Of a DNA stretch of 64,000 nucleotides, positions 50,564 through 59,436 are shown one piece after another (position 1 is the first letter of the stretch; each line of letters starts with the position of its first letter). The notes beneath the pieces are model-generated. The model ran no database searches, was not told the origin of the DNA, and worked only from the letters and a program-made list of their open reading frames with translations. The position numbers and the translations under genes are program-made. Origin of the DNA: Opitutus sp. ER46 (GTDB lineage: Bacteria; Verrucomicrobiota; Verrucomicrobiia; Opitutales; Opitutaceae); NCBI RefSeq assembly GCF_003054705.1, contig NZ_QAYX01000025.1:825583-889582 (forward strand), read 5' to 3'.

Positions 50564-51940
50564 ATGGCTCGTACGCCTACCGCTACAATTGAGTTGCTGA
50601 CCTTGCGTTTGCAGGCGCAGGGGCCGCAAACGGCTGCCGAGCTGGCGGTGGCGTTGGGCGTTGATCGTTCCCAGATCTCGCGGCTGATCACACGGGCAGG
50701 ACGAACGATCGAGCAATTGGGAGGCGCGAGGCGCGCGCGCTACGCGGTGCGCCGGACGATCAGGGCAACGGGCGATTCGTGGCCTCTCCATGAGGTGGGC
50801 GCAGACGGGGCGGCTCGGGAGCTTGGCGTGTTGGAGTCCTTCTACGGTGGCTGGCGGATTCGTTGGACGCGATTCGCACCGGGGTGGTCTCGGATCGTTG
50901 CGGATGCGGACGGCTGGGCGGAGGGATTCCCGTTTTTTCTGAGTGATTTACGTCCGCAGGGCTTTGTCGGACGGGCGATCGCGCGGCGGGTGTCTGCGGT
51001 GCTCTCGTTGCCCGAGGACCCGACCCGTTGGAGCGATGACGAGGTGCTCGTGTACCTCCAGTCGGAGGGCGACGACCTAACGGGGAATCTTGTCGTGGGA
51101 GATCAACCGACGCGTCGGACGCTCGCACGGCGAATGAACCCGCCCTCGGTGACGGCGCGCAGCGAATATCCGGCGCTGGTCATGGCGGCGTTGACTGGCG
51201 GGATACCGGGATCGTCGGCGGCGGGTGAACGGCCGAAGTTTCTCACCTGGGTGGCGGACGACGCCGGGGCGCGGGCGGTGCTCGTGAAATTTTCGCCGCC
51301 GATGGATACGCCGGCGGGGCGCCGGTGGGCCGACCTCCTGGCGGCCGAGGCGATTGCGGCGCGGGTGCTGGCGGAGCATGGCGAATCGGTTCCAGGCGTC
51401 ATGTGTGTCGACCTCGAGGGCCGCCGCTATCTGGAGGTGCCGCGGTTCGATCGGATCGGCGCGGCGGGGCGTCGCGGCGTCATTTCGTTGGCGGCGCTCC
51501 AAGGAACAGAGGGAGCGATCGACACGACGGACTGGGTTGCGGCCACGGAGCACTTTCGCGCGGAGGACGTGGTGACGGCGGACGCGGCGACCGCGGTGCG
51601 GCGGCGCCGGGCGTTTGGTGAGCTGATCGGAAACAGCGACATGCACCCCGGTAACCTGGGGTTCTACCTGGACGACACGCTGCCGCTGCGGCTGGCGCCG
51701 GCGTACGACATGTTGCCCATGCTCTGGGCACCGGTGGCCGGTGGTGAGATTGTGGCGCGCGATTTTGCGCCGTTGCCTCCGGTGGCGCGCCAAGTCGGGG
51801 ACTGGAGTGTGGCGGCGGGTTGGGCCGGGACGTTCTGGCAGGAAGTCGCGGGCGATGCGCGGATCTCGCGTGAGTTTGCCGAGATCGCCCAACGAGCCGC
51901 CGAGACGGTCGCGAAGCTGCGCGCGGAATGGGCGGTGTGA
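50564..51940 (+). CDS. HipA-like kinase with N-terminal helix-turn-helix
   Basis: A 458-residue protein. The first 70 residues form a winged helix/HTH (LTLRLQAQGPQTAAELAVAL, VDRSQISRLITRAG). The rest is a HipA kinase: ERPKFLTWV nucleotide loop, RRYLEVPRFDRIG, catalytic GNSDMHPGN (D359, N364) and APAYDMLPM. Spacing of D359 and N364 equals that of E. coli HipA D309 and N314. HipA kinases phosphorylate aminoacyl-tRNA synthetases and are usually paired with HipB; none is next to this gene, so the HTH may serve that role in cis. The AT-rich promoter suggests recent transfer. ATG 50564 is used. Confidence 0.85.
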   Translation: MARTPTATIELLTLRLQAQGPQTAAELAVALGVDRSQISRLITRAGRTIEQLGGARRARYAVRRTIRATGDSWPLHEVGADGAARELGVLESFYGGWRIRWTRFAPGWSRIVADADGWAEGFPFFLSDLRPQGFVGRAIARRVSAVLSLPEDPTRWSDDEVLVYLQSEGDDLTGNLVVGDQPTRRTLARRMNPPSVTARSEYPALVMAALTGGIPGSSAAGERPKFLTWVADDAGARAVLVKFSPPMDTPAGRRWADLLAAEAIAARVLAEHGESVPGVMCVDLEGRRYLEVPRFDRIGAAGRRGVISLAALQGTEGAIDTTDWVAATEHFRAEDVVTADAATAVRRRRAFGELIGNSDMHPGNLGFYLDDTLPLRLAPAYDMLPMLWAPVAGGEIVARDFAPLPPVARQVGDWSVAAGWAGTFWQEVAGDARISREFAEIAQRAAETVAKLRAEWAV

Positions 51941-52058
51941 CCGGGTGTTGGTGCGGGCCATCGGATGACGGTCGCGGTCGTCCGCTGACGATATTGGCAC
52001 AGACGAGCAGGCCCAATCGTCGCGCCATGCCTCCGTCAGACTCGGGCGAGCTTAGGCG

Positions 52059-52607
52059 CTAGACGGCAATCCGGGCGAGCTGAGCTCTTGCCCGTTCGAG
52101 GTCGAACGCCTCGGGGGCGAACGGTCCGCCGAGCCATTCGACGAATTGGCGATACTCTGCGGAATTCGACTTGGTCATGGCCGCACAAAGCGTCTGGTAG
52201 CCCGGTATGCCGCCGACGTCCTCGGGTGGACACGCCATCTTGCCGTCCACGCATTCGGCGCGTTGCCGGCGGTCCGGGGGCGCGGTGATCCGGTCCACGC
52301 GTAGTTCATGCACCCAGTACTCGCCGAAGTCGTAGACGTATGTCAGTTGGTCACCCTCGCCCTCGATGAGGGCGTCGAGCGGCATGCGGGTCTCATCGAG
52401 GCAACCGGAAGCCTCTTCCCCCTCGGGGGCAGGCGGTGCGAAGTTGCCGAGTTTGGACCGAAACATGTGCAGGTGACAGTTGCGCCAGCCCATGGCGGCC
52501 TGAATCACGCGATGAAGCTTGGGCAGCTTAATCGCGCCGGGGACGAGGACCGTCCGCGCAACGTCGGTGTCGCGGAGGCGAATCTGGAGCAGGAAGTCCG
52601 AGTGAGT
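52059..52607 (-). pseudogene. pRiA4b ORF-3-like protein, 5' end degraded
   Basis: The region from a GTG at 52508 to 52059 encodes 149 residues with the family core VIQAAMGWRNCHLHMF and YDFGEYWVHELRVDRI. Homology continues upstream to 52607 (FLLQIRLRDTDVARTVLVPG, then LPKLHR), where an in-frame TAG (52608-52610) stops it with no ATG, GTG or TTG in between. The usual DxxPxxWRR segment is also shortened here and lacks its Trp. The gene probably lost its start and is decaying, or is translated from the internal GTG. The family is often associated with mobile elements. Confidence 0.65.
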
Positions 52608-52729
52608 CTAGGCGGAGCGCGGAGTTGCCATCGCGGGGGGAGTAAACGGTCGCACACGTGAGGGCGAGACGCGCGGGGCGTCAACTCTTGGCCGGAAACG
52701 CCGTGGCGCGGGCGGAAGGCCGGGGTTGA

Positions 52730-53608
52730 ATGTCGCTCACGTTTGGGTACACGGGCGGAGTGCGAATCGCCGTCATCACGTGCATCTTTGCTGCTGTTTG
52801 CGCGCTCGGGGCAGGACTTGTCTGGCAGCACCGCCTCGACCCTATCATGACGGCACCGGGCGTTCGGTTGCGGCCAAGCAGGTTTTCCCTGGCGCGAGTC
52901 GATCAGGTTAGGCCGATCAATGTGGGATACGCTAATTTCGATGTTCCTGCGGAGTACTCGGGCGAACTCGTGCGCCACGACGAATCACTCTTTGTGTCCG
53001 TGACAGGAGTATCGGATATTGAACCGGCACTCACTGTCTGCCCGCCCGTGGTCGCCGACGATCCCAATGCCGTGCAGTTCCGGCGCGAAGCTGCCGCGGT
53101 GCTGGACGGCCCGGTTCCGCCGTTATGGGAGCTGCGGAAGCAGGCACTGTTTACCGAGCCGTTTTCCGTGTGGGAAATTCCGTTCCGCGGCATCAAGCGC
53201 ACCAGAACCGATATGGTTCTGCTCATTTTGAAGGGGCTCGATACCAGTGCGGCGAAACAAGTGCGGTTCTGCGAGGGGGCCAGCGTCGACGCCATCATCT
53301 TTGTGCGGTCCCACCTCACCGAAGTTCGAATCATCGAGAAACGGACCGGGATCGAGCAATCGTTCTTGATAATGGCCCATGGGGAGCGGAGTGCCGTGGA
53401 ACTGGCCTCCACGCTGGCACGGTCCTACCGGTTCATAGCTCTCGCGTCGGGTGAGGGGAGTCTGCTGGCCGCGCTGGCCGCGACTGGGATACGGCAGCGA
53501 TTGAGCGAGAAAGCAGCCCATCCCGCAGAGGAGAGCAGGCGGCTCGAGGCGGTGGCTGACGAGGTGCGTGCGCGCCGCGCGAACCGCCGCGAGCGGCAGG
53601 ATCGCTAG
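52730..53608 (+). CDS. Membrane-anchored hypothetical protein
   Basis: A 292-residue protein not recognised. One N-terminal membrane helix (about 12-33, RIAVITCIFAAVCALGAGLVW), then an extracytoplasmic domain of about 210 residues with mixed strands and helices (DMVLLILKGLD, DAIIFVRSHLTEVRII) and a basic, Arg-rich C-terminal helix. GC content seems lower than neighbours, and codon use less biased, so it may be acquired. Function unknown. Confidence 0.6.
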   Translation: MSLTFGYTGGVRIAVITCIFAAVCALGAGLVWQHRLDPIMTAPGVRLRPSRFSLARVDQVRPINVGYANFDVPAEYSGELVRHDESLFVSVTGVSDIEPALTVCPPVVADDPNAVQFRREAAAVLDGPVPPLWELRKQALFTEPFSVWEIPFRGIKRTRTDMVLLILKGLDTSAAKQVRFCEGASVDAIIFVRSHLTEVRIIEKRTGIEQSFLIMAHGERSAVELASTLARSYRFIALASGEGSLLAALAATGIRQRLSEKAAHPAEESRRLEAVADEVRARRANRRERQDR

Positions 53609-53776
53609 CTGGCAATAGCTGCTCGCTCATATTGCCCGTATTGCCCGGTCAAGAGCAGTGAGATGCCTCACGACGCGAACGGGGTACGCGTGGCCGAGTC
53701 TGGGCGCTCATACGGCTTGGCATCGGTACGCGAGGAACCGATTGCGCCGGTGCGCGGCGGTGCTTGGATCGGCGGC

Positions 53777-54910
53777 ATGAACCCCCGCCTCTCGCTACGC
53801 GTGATCGGTCTTGGGGTGTGCCTTGCCCAGGGCGTGCACGCGGCGACCGCGACACCGGCCGGAAAGACCAAATCGTTCATCGACTACTTCCGGCCGATTC
53901 CGATGCAGGGACCTTTGACCTCGGAACTCTGGGGCGCGCCCGGCGTGCTGCCGCGTGATCCGCACAATGGCTTGGAGGACACCGCCAACCGCTACTGCTA
54001 CTGGGACGGTCAGATCCTGCGCGGGGAGGACGGCAAGTACCGGCTGTTCGCATCACGCTGGGACGAAGCTCGCGGGCACAACGGCTGGAAGGACTCGGTC
54101 GGGATCAGCGCCATCAGTGACGGTCTGCTCGGGCCGTATGTCGACCGCGGTCTGATGTGGCCGACTGACCAGCGGGGCAAGGGACACAACGTGACGGCGC
54201 TGAGGCTGCCCGACGGCCGGTATGCGGTCGTCGTCAGCGAGACGCGTCAGGGGGATGTGTTTGTGTCGGCTTCGCTGGACGGTCCGTGGACGCACCTCGG
54301 GCAGATTGTGACGCACGGCGATGTACGGAAACGGGCCTCGAACTACAGCGTGATGCTGCGACCCGATGGACGTTTTCAGATCGTGCCGCGGTCGGGACAG
54401 ATCCTGATCAGCGAGACCGGCGTTCTTGGCCCGTACGAGGCGCAGGGACCGAGCATCTATCCCAAGGTGGCGGGTCTGGAGCAGCGCGATCTGGAAGACC
54501 CCTGTGTTTGGTACAGCGGCGGTCGCTTTCACATCGTGGTGAACAGCTGGAGCCAGCGGCGGGCGTTTCATCTCACCTCGAAGGACGGCATCACCGGTTG
54601 GACGTTGCGCGGCGTGGCGTACGATCCCCGCGTCGACTTCGTGCGCTACACGGATGGGACCGTGAACCGCTGGGACAAACTGGAGCGTCCTGCGGTCGTG
54701 ATCGAAGGCGGCCACGTGGTGGCCGTGACGCTCGCGGTGCTCGATGTGCCGAAGGATCAGGAGATGGGAAATGACCGGCATGGGAACAAGATCATCGTGA
54801 TTCCCTTCGACGGAGCGGCGCTCGACCGCGATCTGGCGAACGCTCCCGAACTGCCCGCCGAGCCGGCGGCGATGGCGACGCCTGCGAAGGCATCGGAGGC
54901 CAAGTCTTAG
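53777..54910 (+). CDS. Secreted glycoside hydrolase, family 43-like beta-propeller
   Basis: A 377-residue protein with signal peptide MNPRLSLRVIGLGVCLAQG. The propeller blades include YCYWDGQILRGEDGKYRLFA, GHNVTALRLPDGRYAVVVSE and DLEDPCVWYSGGRFHIVVN; such repeats with acidic residues at strand ends fit the GH43/GH32/GH117-like fold. It most likely acts on arabinan, xylan or a related plant polysaccharide. An in-frame start at 53663 adds 38 residues without a signal, so 53777 is preferred. It opens the carbohydrate region. Confidence 0.75.
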   Translation: MNPRLSLRVIGLGVCLAQGVHAATATPAGKTKSFIDYFRPIPMQGPLTSELWGAPGVLPRDPHNGLEDTANRYCYWDGQILRGEDGKYRLFASRWDEARGHNGWKDSVGISAISDGLLGPYVDRGLMWPTDQRGKGHNVTALRLPDGRYAVVVSETRQGDVFVSASLDGPWTHLGQIVTHGDVRKRASNYSVMLRPDGRFQIVPRSGQILISETGVLGPYEAQGPSIYPKVAGLEQRDLEDPCVWYSGGRFHIVVNSWSQRRAFHLTSKDGITGWTLRGVAYDPRVDFVRYTDGTVNRWDKLERPAVVIEGGHVVAVTLAVLDVPKDQEMGNDRHGNKIIVIPFDGAALDRDLANAPELPAEPAAMATPAKASEAKS

Positions 54911-55093
54911 GTTGGGGGGGGCGCGCGACCGCTGTTGCCGCCTGGCCGCGCGGGGCGGATGGAACGGTCCCCGCGCAAGGGAACGCAAACAGCCGAGCTC
55001 GGCGGCGGTTGGGTATGTGATCCCTGTGGCGTGGAACCGGGAAATATTGTGCGGCGATTGGAAAACCGGGGCTGGAAACGTGATTGTATCCCG

Positions 55094-55192
55094 ATGTCCA
55101 AGACAACCGGCCGGGTCGAAAATGTCCTCAAGGAACTCGAGGCGCTCGCGAACGAGAAGACGCGCGCGAGCAACGCGGATCGAACATCTTGA
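55094..55192 (+). pseudogene. N-terminal remnant of an AlkD-like DNA alkylation repair protein
   Basis: 32 codons reading MSKTTGRVENVLKELEALAN then EKTRASNA, which matches the start of AlkD-type DNA alkylation repair proteins (LKELEALGNEKTRAxNA). The reading frame then stops at 55190-55192 and the rest of the gene is missing. It is a fragment left after a deletion or insertion. Confidence 0.55.
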
Positions 55193-55298
55193 AGATATCC
55201 GCCGAAATTCCCGGCGTCCTCGCCGAAAGTTCCTTCACGCATCCGCTCACTTTCGCCGCCTCCTCCTTCACGCATCCCGCAGAAGAACCGCCCCACTG

Positions 55299-55330
55299 CT
55301 TTTGTTTTCGCGCACCGGCGAAAACAAAAG
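55299..55330. repeat. Perfect 13-bp inverted repeat
   Basis: CTTTTGTTTTCGC and GCGAAAACAAAAG around a 6-base loop (GCACCG). It sits directly beside three 21-base tandem repeats; possibly part of a mobile-element end or a terminator. Confidence 0.8.
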
Positions 55331-55393
55331 ATCCGGACATGATGCGAAAGTATCCGGACATTATGTTCGAGTATCTGGACATTATTCGGTTAG
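55331..55393. repeat. Three 21-base tandem repeats
   Basis: Copies at 55331-55351, 55352-55372 and 55373-55393 share AT(C/T)(C/T)GGACAT(G/T)AT. They directly abut the 13-bp inverted repeat. Multiple short end repeats are typical of some insertion sequences (for example the IS21 family), but no transposase is present here. Confidence 0.75.
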
Positions 55394-55790
55394 TGCCCGA
55401 TCGACAGGCAGTAATAATTGCAGCCCTCGGTCCCTATGTGTCCGGGGTTTTCGCCGCCACGAAGACGGAAACGCACCGGGAGTTGTAGGATCAGGGGCGG
55501 GAAAGGGGCGCATCTGATCACATCCGGGACAGGTCCGTGGACGTCCGTGCGCAAAACCCACGCCCAAATCTTGCCGCTGCTCGCAAATCGCCGTGCGATT
55601 CCCGCGCCCCAAAGGGGCGAAATCCTGCCGACCGCCGTCACAAGAAGGGGCGGAAAAGGGGCGCGACTCGCGCACCGCCGCGAACAAATCGCGCGCCCAC
55701 AAAGGGCGCCGCGGGGCGAAGACCTCCGCGAGATGTGCCGCCCAATCCTCCATTCTCTCGCGCCCTTTCGCCCCTTCGGCGGTCCAAAAC

Positions 55791-55872
55791 CTGCGAACCT
55801 TCAACCTTCCAACCTGGAACTCCGCCAGGTCCAACCCGCAACTCAGCCGGGTCCGACCTGCAACTCTGCCAA
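55791..55872. repeat. AACCTTCCAACCT/CAACCCGCAACT word tract
   Basis: Short related words (CCTTCAACCTTCCAACCTGG, CCAGGTCCAACCCGCAACT, GGGTCCGACCTGCAACTCTG) directly after the GH3 gene end on the minus strand. It is the reverse-complement relative of the tract at 42605-42682. Confidence 0.65.
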
Positions 55873-55892
55873 GTCTCGACCGTCGATGTCCG

Positions 55893-58496
55893 CTACAGCT
55901 TCACGCTGGCGGATTGGCGCAGGTCGGCGGAGGAGGCGCCGACGCGGAGGGTCCAGTTGCCGGAAGGCGTGGCGTAGGCGTGCTGCTCGGTGCTCCAGCG
56001 GCGGAGGGCGGTGGCGGGCACGGTGAACGAGACGGTGCGCGTCTCGCCCTTGGCGAGAGGCACGCGGCGGAAACCGCAGAGGGCGTGGCGCTCGCGCGGG
56101 TGCGACTCCGTGGGCGGCGTCGCGTAGAGTTGGACAACCTCGTCGCCGTCGCGGGGGCCAGAGTTGGTGACATCGACCGTGACGGTTAGGGAATGGTCGG
56201 GCGCGGGGACGAAACGGAGGTTCGCGTAGCTGAACTTCGTGTAGCTCAGACCATGGCCGAACGGATACAGCGGCGTGCCGCGGAAGTAGCGGTACGTGCG
56301 GTTCTCCATCCGGTATTCGGCAAACGGCGGCAGATCCTCCGTCGACCGGTAGAATGTGACCGGCAGCCGGCCCGCCGGGTTGGTGTCGCCCAGCAGGACC
56401 TCGGCGATGGCGGTGCCGCCGGCCTGGCCAGGGTAGAAGGACTGCACGATCGCGTTGACGTGATCCGCGGCCCAGGGGAGGGCGACGGCGCTGCCGGACA
56501 TGTTCACCAGGACAATCGGCTTGTGGAGAGCCTGCAGCTTCTCGAGCAACTGCTGCTGCACGGCCGGGAGCTCGATCGCTTCGCGGTCACCGCCGAGGAA
56601 ACCCTCGTAGGGCACCTGCATCTCCTCGCCCTCGAGCTGCGCGCTGATGCCGCCGACAAAGATGATCGCGTCGGCCTTCGCGGCGAGCGCCACGGCCTCG
56701 GCCACGACGGCGTCGGCGGGCGGCGAACTCCATTGGAAGGAGAGGTCGGCGGGGCCGTCCGCGAGATTATATTCGAGGGTGAACGGCACCGCGGTGTTGT
56801 CGGGCAGCGCGGCGTGGACATTGAGCCGGCGCGTGCCGTTCCCGGGCGTCGGGGTCCAGGCGTCGATCAGCGTGGCGCCGTTGACCTTCAGGCGGAACCC
56901 GCCGGTGCCGGCGACCTCGAAACCGTAATCGCCGGCGAGGGTGGTCTGGATGTCGCCGGTCCAGCGTGCGGAGAAGCCGCCGGGCGGGAGCTTCTTCGGG
57001 AGCTTCTCGGAGCCGGAGGCAGGGGCGGCGGTGTGGAGCCGGATGGGGCGCTCGGTGCGCGTGGCGGCGGGTGGGCCGGCGAGGTCGAGGTTCGCGAAAT
57101 ACTCGCCCTTGTACCAGCCGGTGGCGAGGGGCCGGAGCGCGGGTGGGATGGCGGCGTAGTCGCAGCCGTGGGCGTAGTCGACCTGGACGGTGGGGCCGAG
57201 CGCGGCCTTGAGGCCGGCGAGAACGGTGACGGGGGCGGAGGGCGTGCCGTTGTAGTTGCCGAGGAGGACGGGCACGGAGCTGGCGTTGGGGCCGATGACG
57301 GCGAGGCGACGGAGAGCGGCTTTGCGCAGCGGGAGCGTGCCGTCGTTCTGGAGCAGGACGATGGATTCACGGGCGGCGCGGAGGGCGAGGGCGGCGTGCT
57401 CGCGGGTGTCGTTTTGCGACGGCGTGATCGCATGGAACGGCACGCGGTCGCGGGGATCAAAGAAGCCGAGTCGCAGCATCGTGCGGAGGAGCGGCGTGAT
57501 CTGACGGTCGACCTGGGCCTCGGCGAGGAGGCCGGACTTGACGGCGGTGACGATGCCCGGCGCCTCGGAACCGCAGGTGACGTTCATGCCGGCCTTGAGG
57601 ACGAGGGCCTCGGCCTCGGCGGCGTTGGCGGCGCGGCGGAAGGAGTGAATGAGATCGCCGACGGAGCCGCAGTCGGAAGTCACGTGGCCGTTGAAACCCC
57701 ACTGGTTGAGCTGGGAGTAGAGCAGCGGGTTGATGGAGCACGGCGTACCGTTGAGGGAGTTGTAGGCCGTCATGACGACCTCGACGTGCGCTTCGCGCAC
57801 CAGTGCCTCGAACGCGGGGAAGTAGGTCTCGTAGAGGTCCGCCTCGGGGGGCGCGACGTCCATGATGTGGCGGAGCGACTCGGGGCCGCTGTGAACGGCG
57901 AAGTGTTTGGCGCAGGCTGCGGCCTGGAGATAGGTTGGGTGGTCGCCCTGGAGTCCCCGGACGAAGGCGACGCCGAGTCGGGCGGTGAGGAACGGATCTT
58001 CGCCGTAGGTTTCCTGGCCGCGGCCCCAGCGCGGGTCGCGGAAAATATTGATGTTGGGCGACCAGAACGTGAGCCCGCGGAACAGGGCGCCCTCCTTGTC
58101 GGTGCCGACGTAGCTGTTGAACTTGGCGCGCCCCTCGACCCCGATCACGTGGGCAATTTCGCGGTGGAGCGGCTCATCCCACATGGCGGCGAGTCCGATG
58201 GCCTGGGGGAACACGGTCGCGATGTCGGCGTTGGCGACGCCGTGGAGGGCCTCGCTCCACCAGTCATACTTCGGGATGCCGAGCCGGGGGACGCCAGGCG
58301 TGGAGTTCTCCATCATGGAGGCCTTTTCCTCGAGCGTCATGCGGCCGACGAGGTCGCGGGCGCGTGCCTCGAGGGGCTGGGCGGGGTCGAGGTAAGCCGG
58401 CTTCGGCTCAGCGCCGAAGGCCGACGCAGCCATGACGAGCACAGCGGCAGCAACGCCAACAAGACCAGGGGTAGTCGACAGCTTCATCACGTTCAT
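55893..58496 (-). CDS. Secreted glycoside hydrolase family 3 (beta-xylosidase/beta-glucosidase type) with PA14 insert
   Basis: An 867-residue exo-glycosidase with signal peptide (MNVMKLSTTPGLVGVAAAVL...). The N-terminal barrel has PRLGIPKYDWWSEALHGVA and KHFAVHSGPE; the nucleophile Asp is D275 in TSDCGSVGD. A PA14 domain is inserted at about 460-590 (FSARWTGDIQTTLAGDYGFE). The C-terminus is a fibronectin-III-like domain (TVDVTNSGPRDGDEVVQLY). The WWSEALHGVA motif favours beta-xylosidase-type GH3. ATG 58496 places the signal at residue 1. Confidence 0.92.
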   Translation of the reverse strand: MNVMKLSTTPGLVGVAAAVLVMAASAFGAEPKPAYLDPAQPLEARARDLVGRMTLEEKASMMENSTPGVPRLGIPKYDWWSEALHGVANADIATVFPQAIGLAAMWDEPLHREIAHVIGVEGRAKFNSYVGTDKEGALFRGLTFWSPNINIFRDPRWGRGQETYGEDPFLTARLGVAFVRGLQGDHPTYLQAAACAKHFAVHSGPESLRHIMDVAPPEADLYETYFPAFEALVREAHVEVVMTAYNSLNGTPCSINPLLYSQLNQWGFNGHVTSDCGSVGDLIHSFRRAANAAEAEALVLKAGMNVTCGSEAPGIVTAVKSGLLAEAQVDRQITPLLRTMLRLGFFDPRDRVPFHAITPSQNDTREHAALALRAARESIVLLQNDGTLPLRKAALRRLAVIGPNASSVPVLLGNYNGTPSAPVTVLAGLKAALGPTVQVDYAHGCDYAAIPPALRPLATGWYKGEYFANLDLAGPPAATRTERPIRLHTAAPASGSEKLPKKLPPGGFSARWTGDIQTTLAGDYGFEVAGTGGFRLKVNGATLIDAWTPTPGNGTRRLNVHAALPDNTAVPFTLEYNLADGPADLSFQWSSPPADAVVAEAVALAAKADAIIFVGGISAQLEGEEMQVPYEGFLGGDREAIELPAVQQQLLEKLQALHKPIVLVNMSGSAVALPWAADHVNAIVQSFYPGQAGGTAIAEVLLGDTNPAGRLPVTFYRSTEDLPPFAEYRMENRTYRYFRGTPLYPFGHGLSYTKFSYANLRFVPAPDHSLTVTVDVTNSGPRDGDEVVQLYATPPTESHPRERHALCGFRRVPLAKGETRTVSFTVPATALRRWSTEQHAYATPSGNWTLRVGASSADLRQSASVKL

Positions 58497-58896
58497 GGGG
58501 TTCCGCCCACGAAATGCCGGAACTCGCTCAGACGGAAGTGCCAAGATGCTCTATTTGTGGACCCGATGTATCACGTCGAGGGCGACGTTACAGTGAGGCT
58601 CGAAGCCGGGAAAACCTAACTTGTGAAGAGCGTACTCTCCAAGGAATACAGTGCTGTGTGGCTCGAAGGCTCCGAAGGCCGCGCGGTGTCTCCGAAGGTG
58701 GAGAAGGGACATAAACCGTAAGCTGCGGGTGAGTCTTGCCGGCTGCACCGTCCGGAGCGCCTCCCGCGCCTGCGATCTGAGGCGAGCCTCAGGAAATCCC
58801 GGTCAAGATTGTGGAATCTACAGGGGTATAGGGCTTCCCGACGGACGGGGTGTTTGCCGCGCACGGCGTTGACGGCTCCGATCGACTACCTCCGAG
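58497..58896. other. 400-base gap upstream of GH3
   Basis: No convincing gene. Two related GGCTCGAAG words (about 58601 and 58661) are seen. It should hold the GH3 promoter on the minus strand. Confidence 0.4.
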
Positions 58897-59178
58897 CTAC
58901 CGGCGCGCCCAGGGGGTCCAGTAGCGATCGGAGACCAGACAGGCGGCGTAGACGACGGCGGCGAAGACGGTGGCGGCGTAGTCGAAGGGCTCGCCGGGCA
59001 TGAGGTTCACGACGAGAATGCCGACGAAGAGGCAGAAGCAGAGGCCATTGGCCGCACCGGCGACGCCGAAGCCCGAGCGCCGGGTGAGGCGGGCGATCAA
59101 CCACCCCACGAGCCAACTCGCCACTCGCATGACCGCGAGGAGCGCAACCAGGAGGAGTCCAACTTTGATCGCATGCAT
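58897..59178 (-). CDS. Small two-helix membrane protein
   Basis: A 93-residue protein, MHAIKVGLLLVALLAVMRVA start, with two or three hydrophobic helices (VGLLLVALLAVMRVASWLVG; GLCFCLFVGILVVNLM; YAATVFAAVVYAACLV). No family recognised. It is convergent-flanked by the GH3 promoter region and divergent from the esterase gene. The much longer open frame that includes it reads antisense to the esterase and is not real. Confidence 0.5.
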   Translation of the reverse strand: MHAIKVGLLLVALLAVMRVASWLVGWLIARLTRRSGFGVAGAANGLCFCLFVGILVVNLMPGEPFDYAATVFAAVVYAACLVSDRYWTPWARR

Positions 59179-59436
59179 AAACGGCGGGGCTGGGGTCGCG
59201 ATCCTGGCGCACGGCTCATCCGAAGGCGAGGGCACACTGGTTGGCAGCGGTGGACAGGGCCCCTGGGGCGAGGCCGCAATCTGCCTGTTCCCGGTGTTCA
59301 ACAGTTGGAGCAAGGAGGGACGCGCGCCGTGAGGCGTTAGGTGAATGATGGAGCTGATCGGCAACGCGCTTGAACCCCTCCGCCGAGCCGAGGCCTTGGA
59401 GAATCCGCCCCTCACCCCTCCCTTGAAGCCATCGCC

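Larger units (their letters stand above)
54911..55892. other. 982-base scar between GH43 and GH3 genes
   Basis: No intact gene. It holds a DNA-alkylation-repair gene remnant (55094-55192), paired TCCTTCACGCATCC words (about 55232 and 55265), a perfect 13-bp inverted repeat (55299-55330), three 21-base tandem repeats (55331-55393), GGGGCG-rich words (55480-55760) and an AACCTTCCAACCT tract (55791-55872). Confidence 0.6.

Noticed and set aside
55331..55393. Possible CRISPR array
   Set aside because: Only three 21-base units directly abutting each other without spacers; no cas genes.
56193..58619. Open frame of about 800 codons opposite the GH3 gene
   Set aside because: Antisense shadow of a strongly supported glycoside hydrolase; Gly/Asp/Val-rich and domain-free.
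58551..58748. Short minus-strand frame with a repeated FEPH segment
   Set aside because: The internal repeat comes from two similar DNA words; no start context, family or conserved length supports it.
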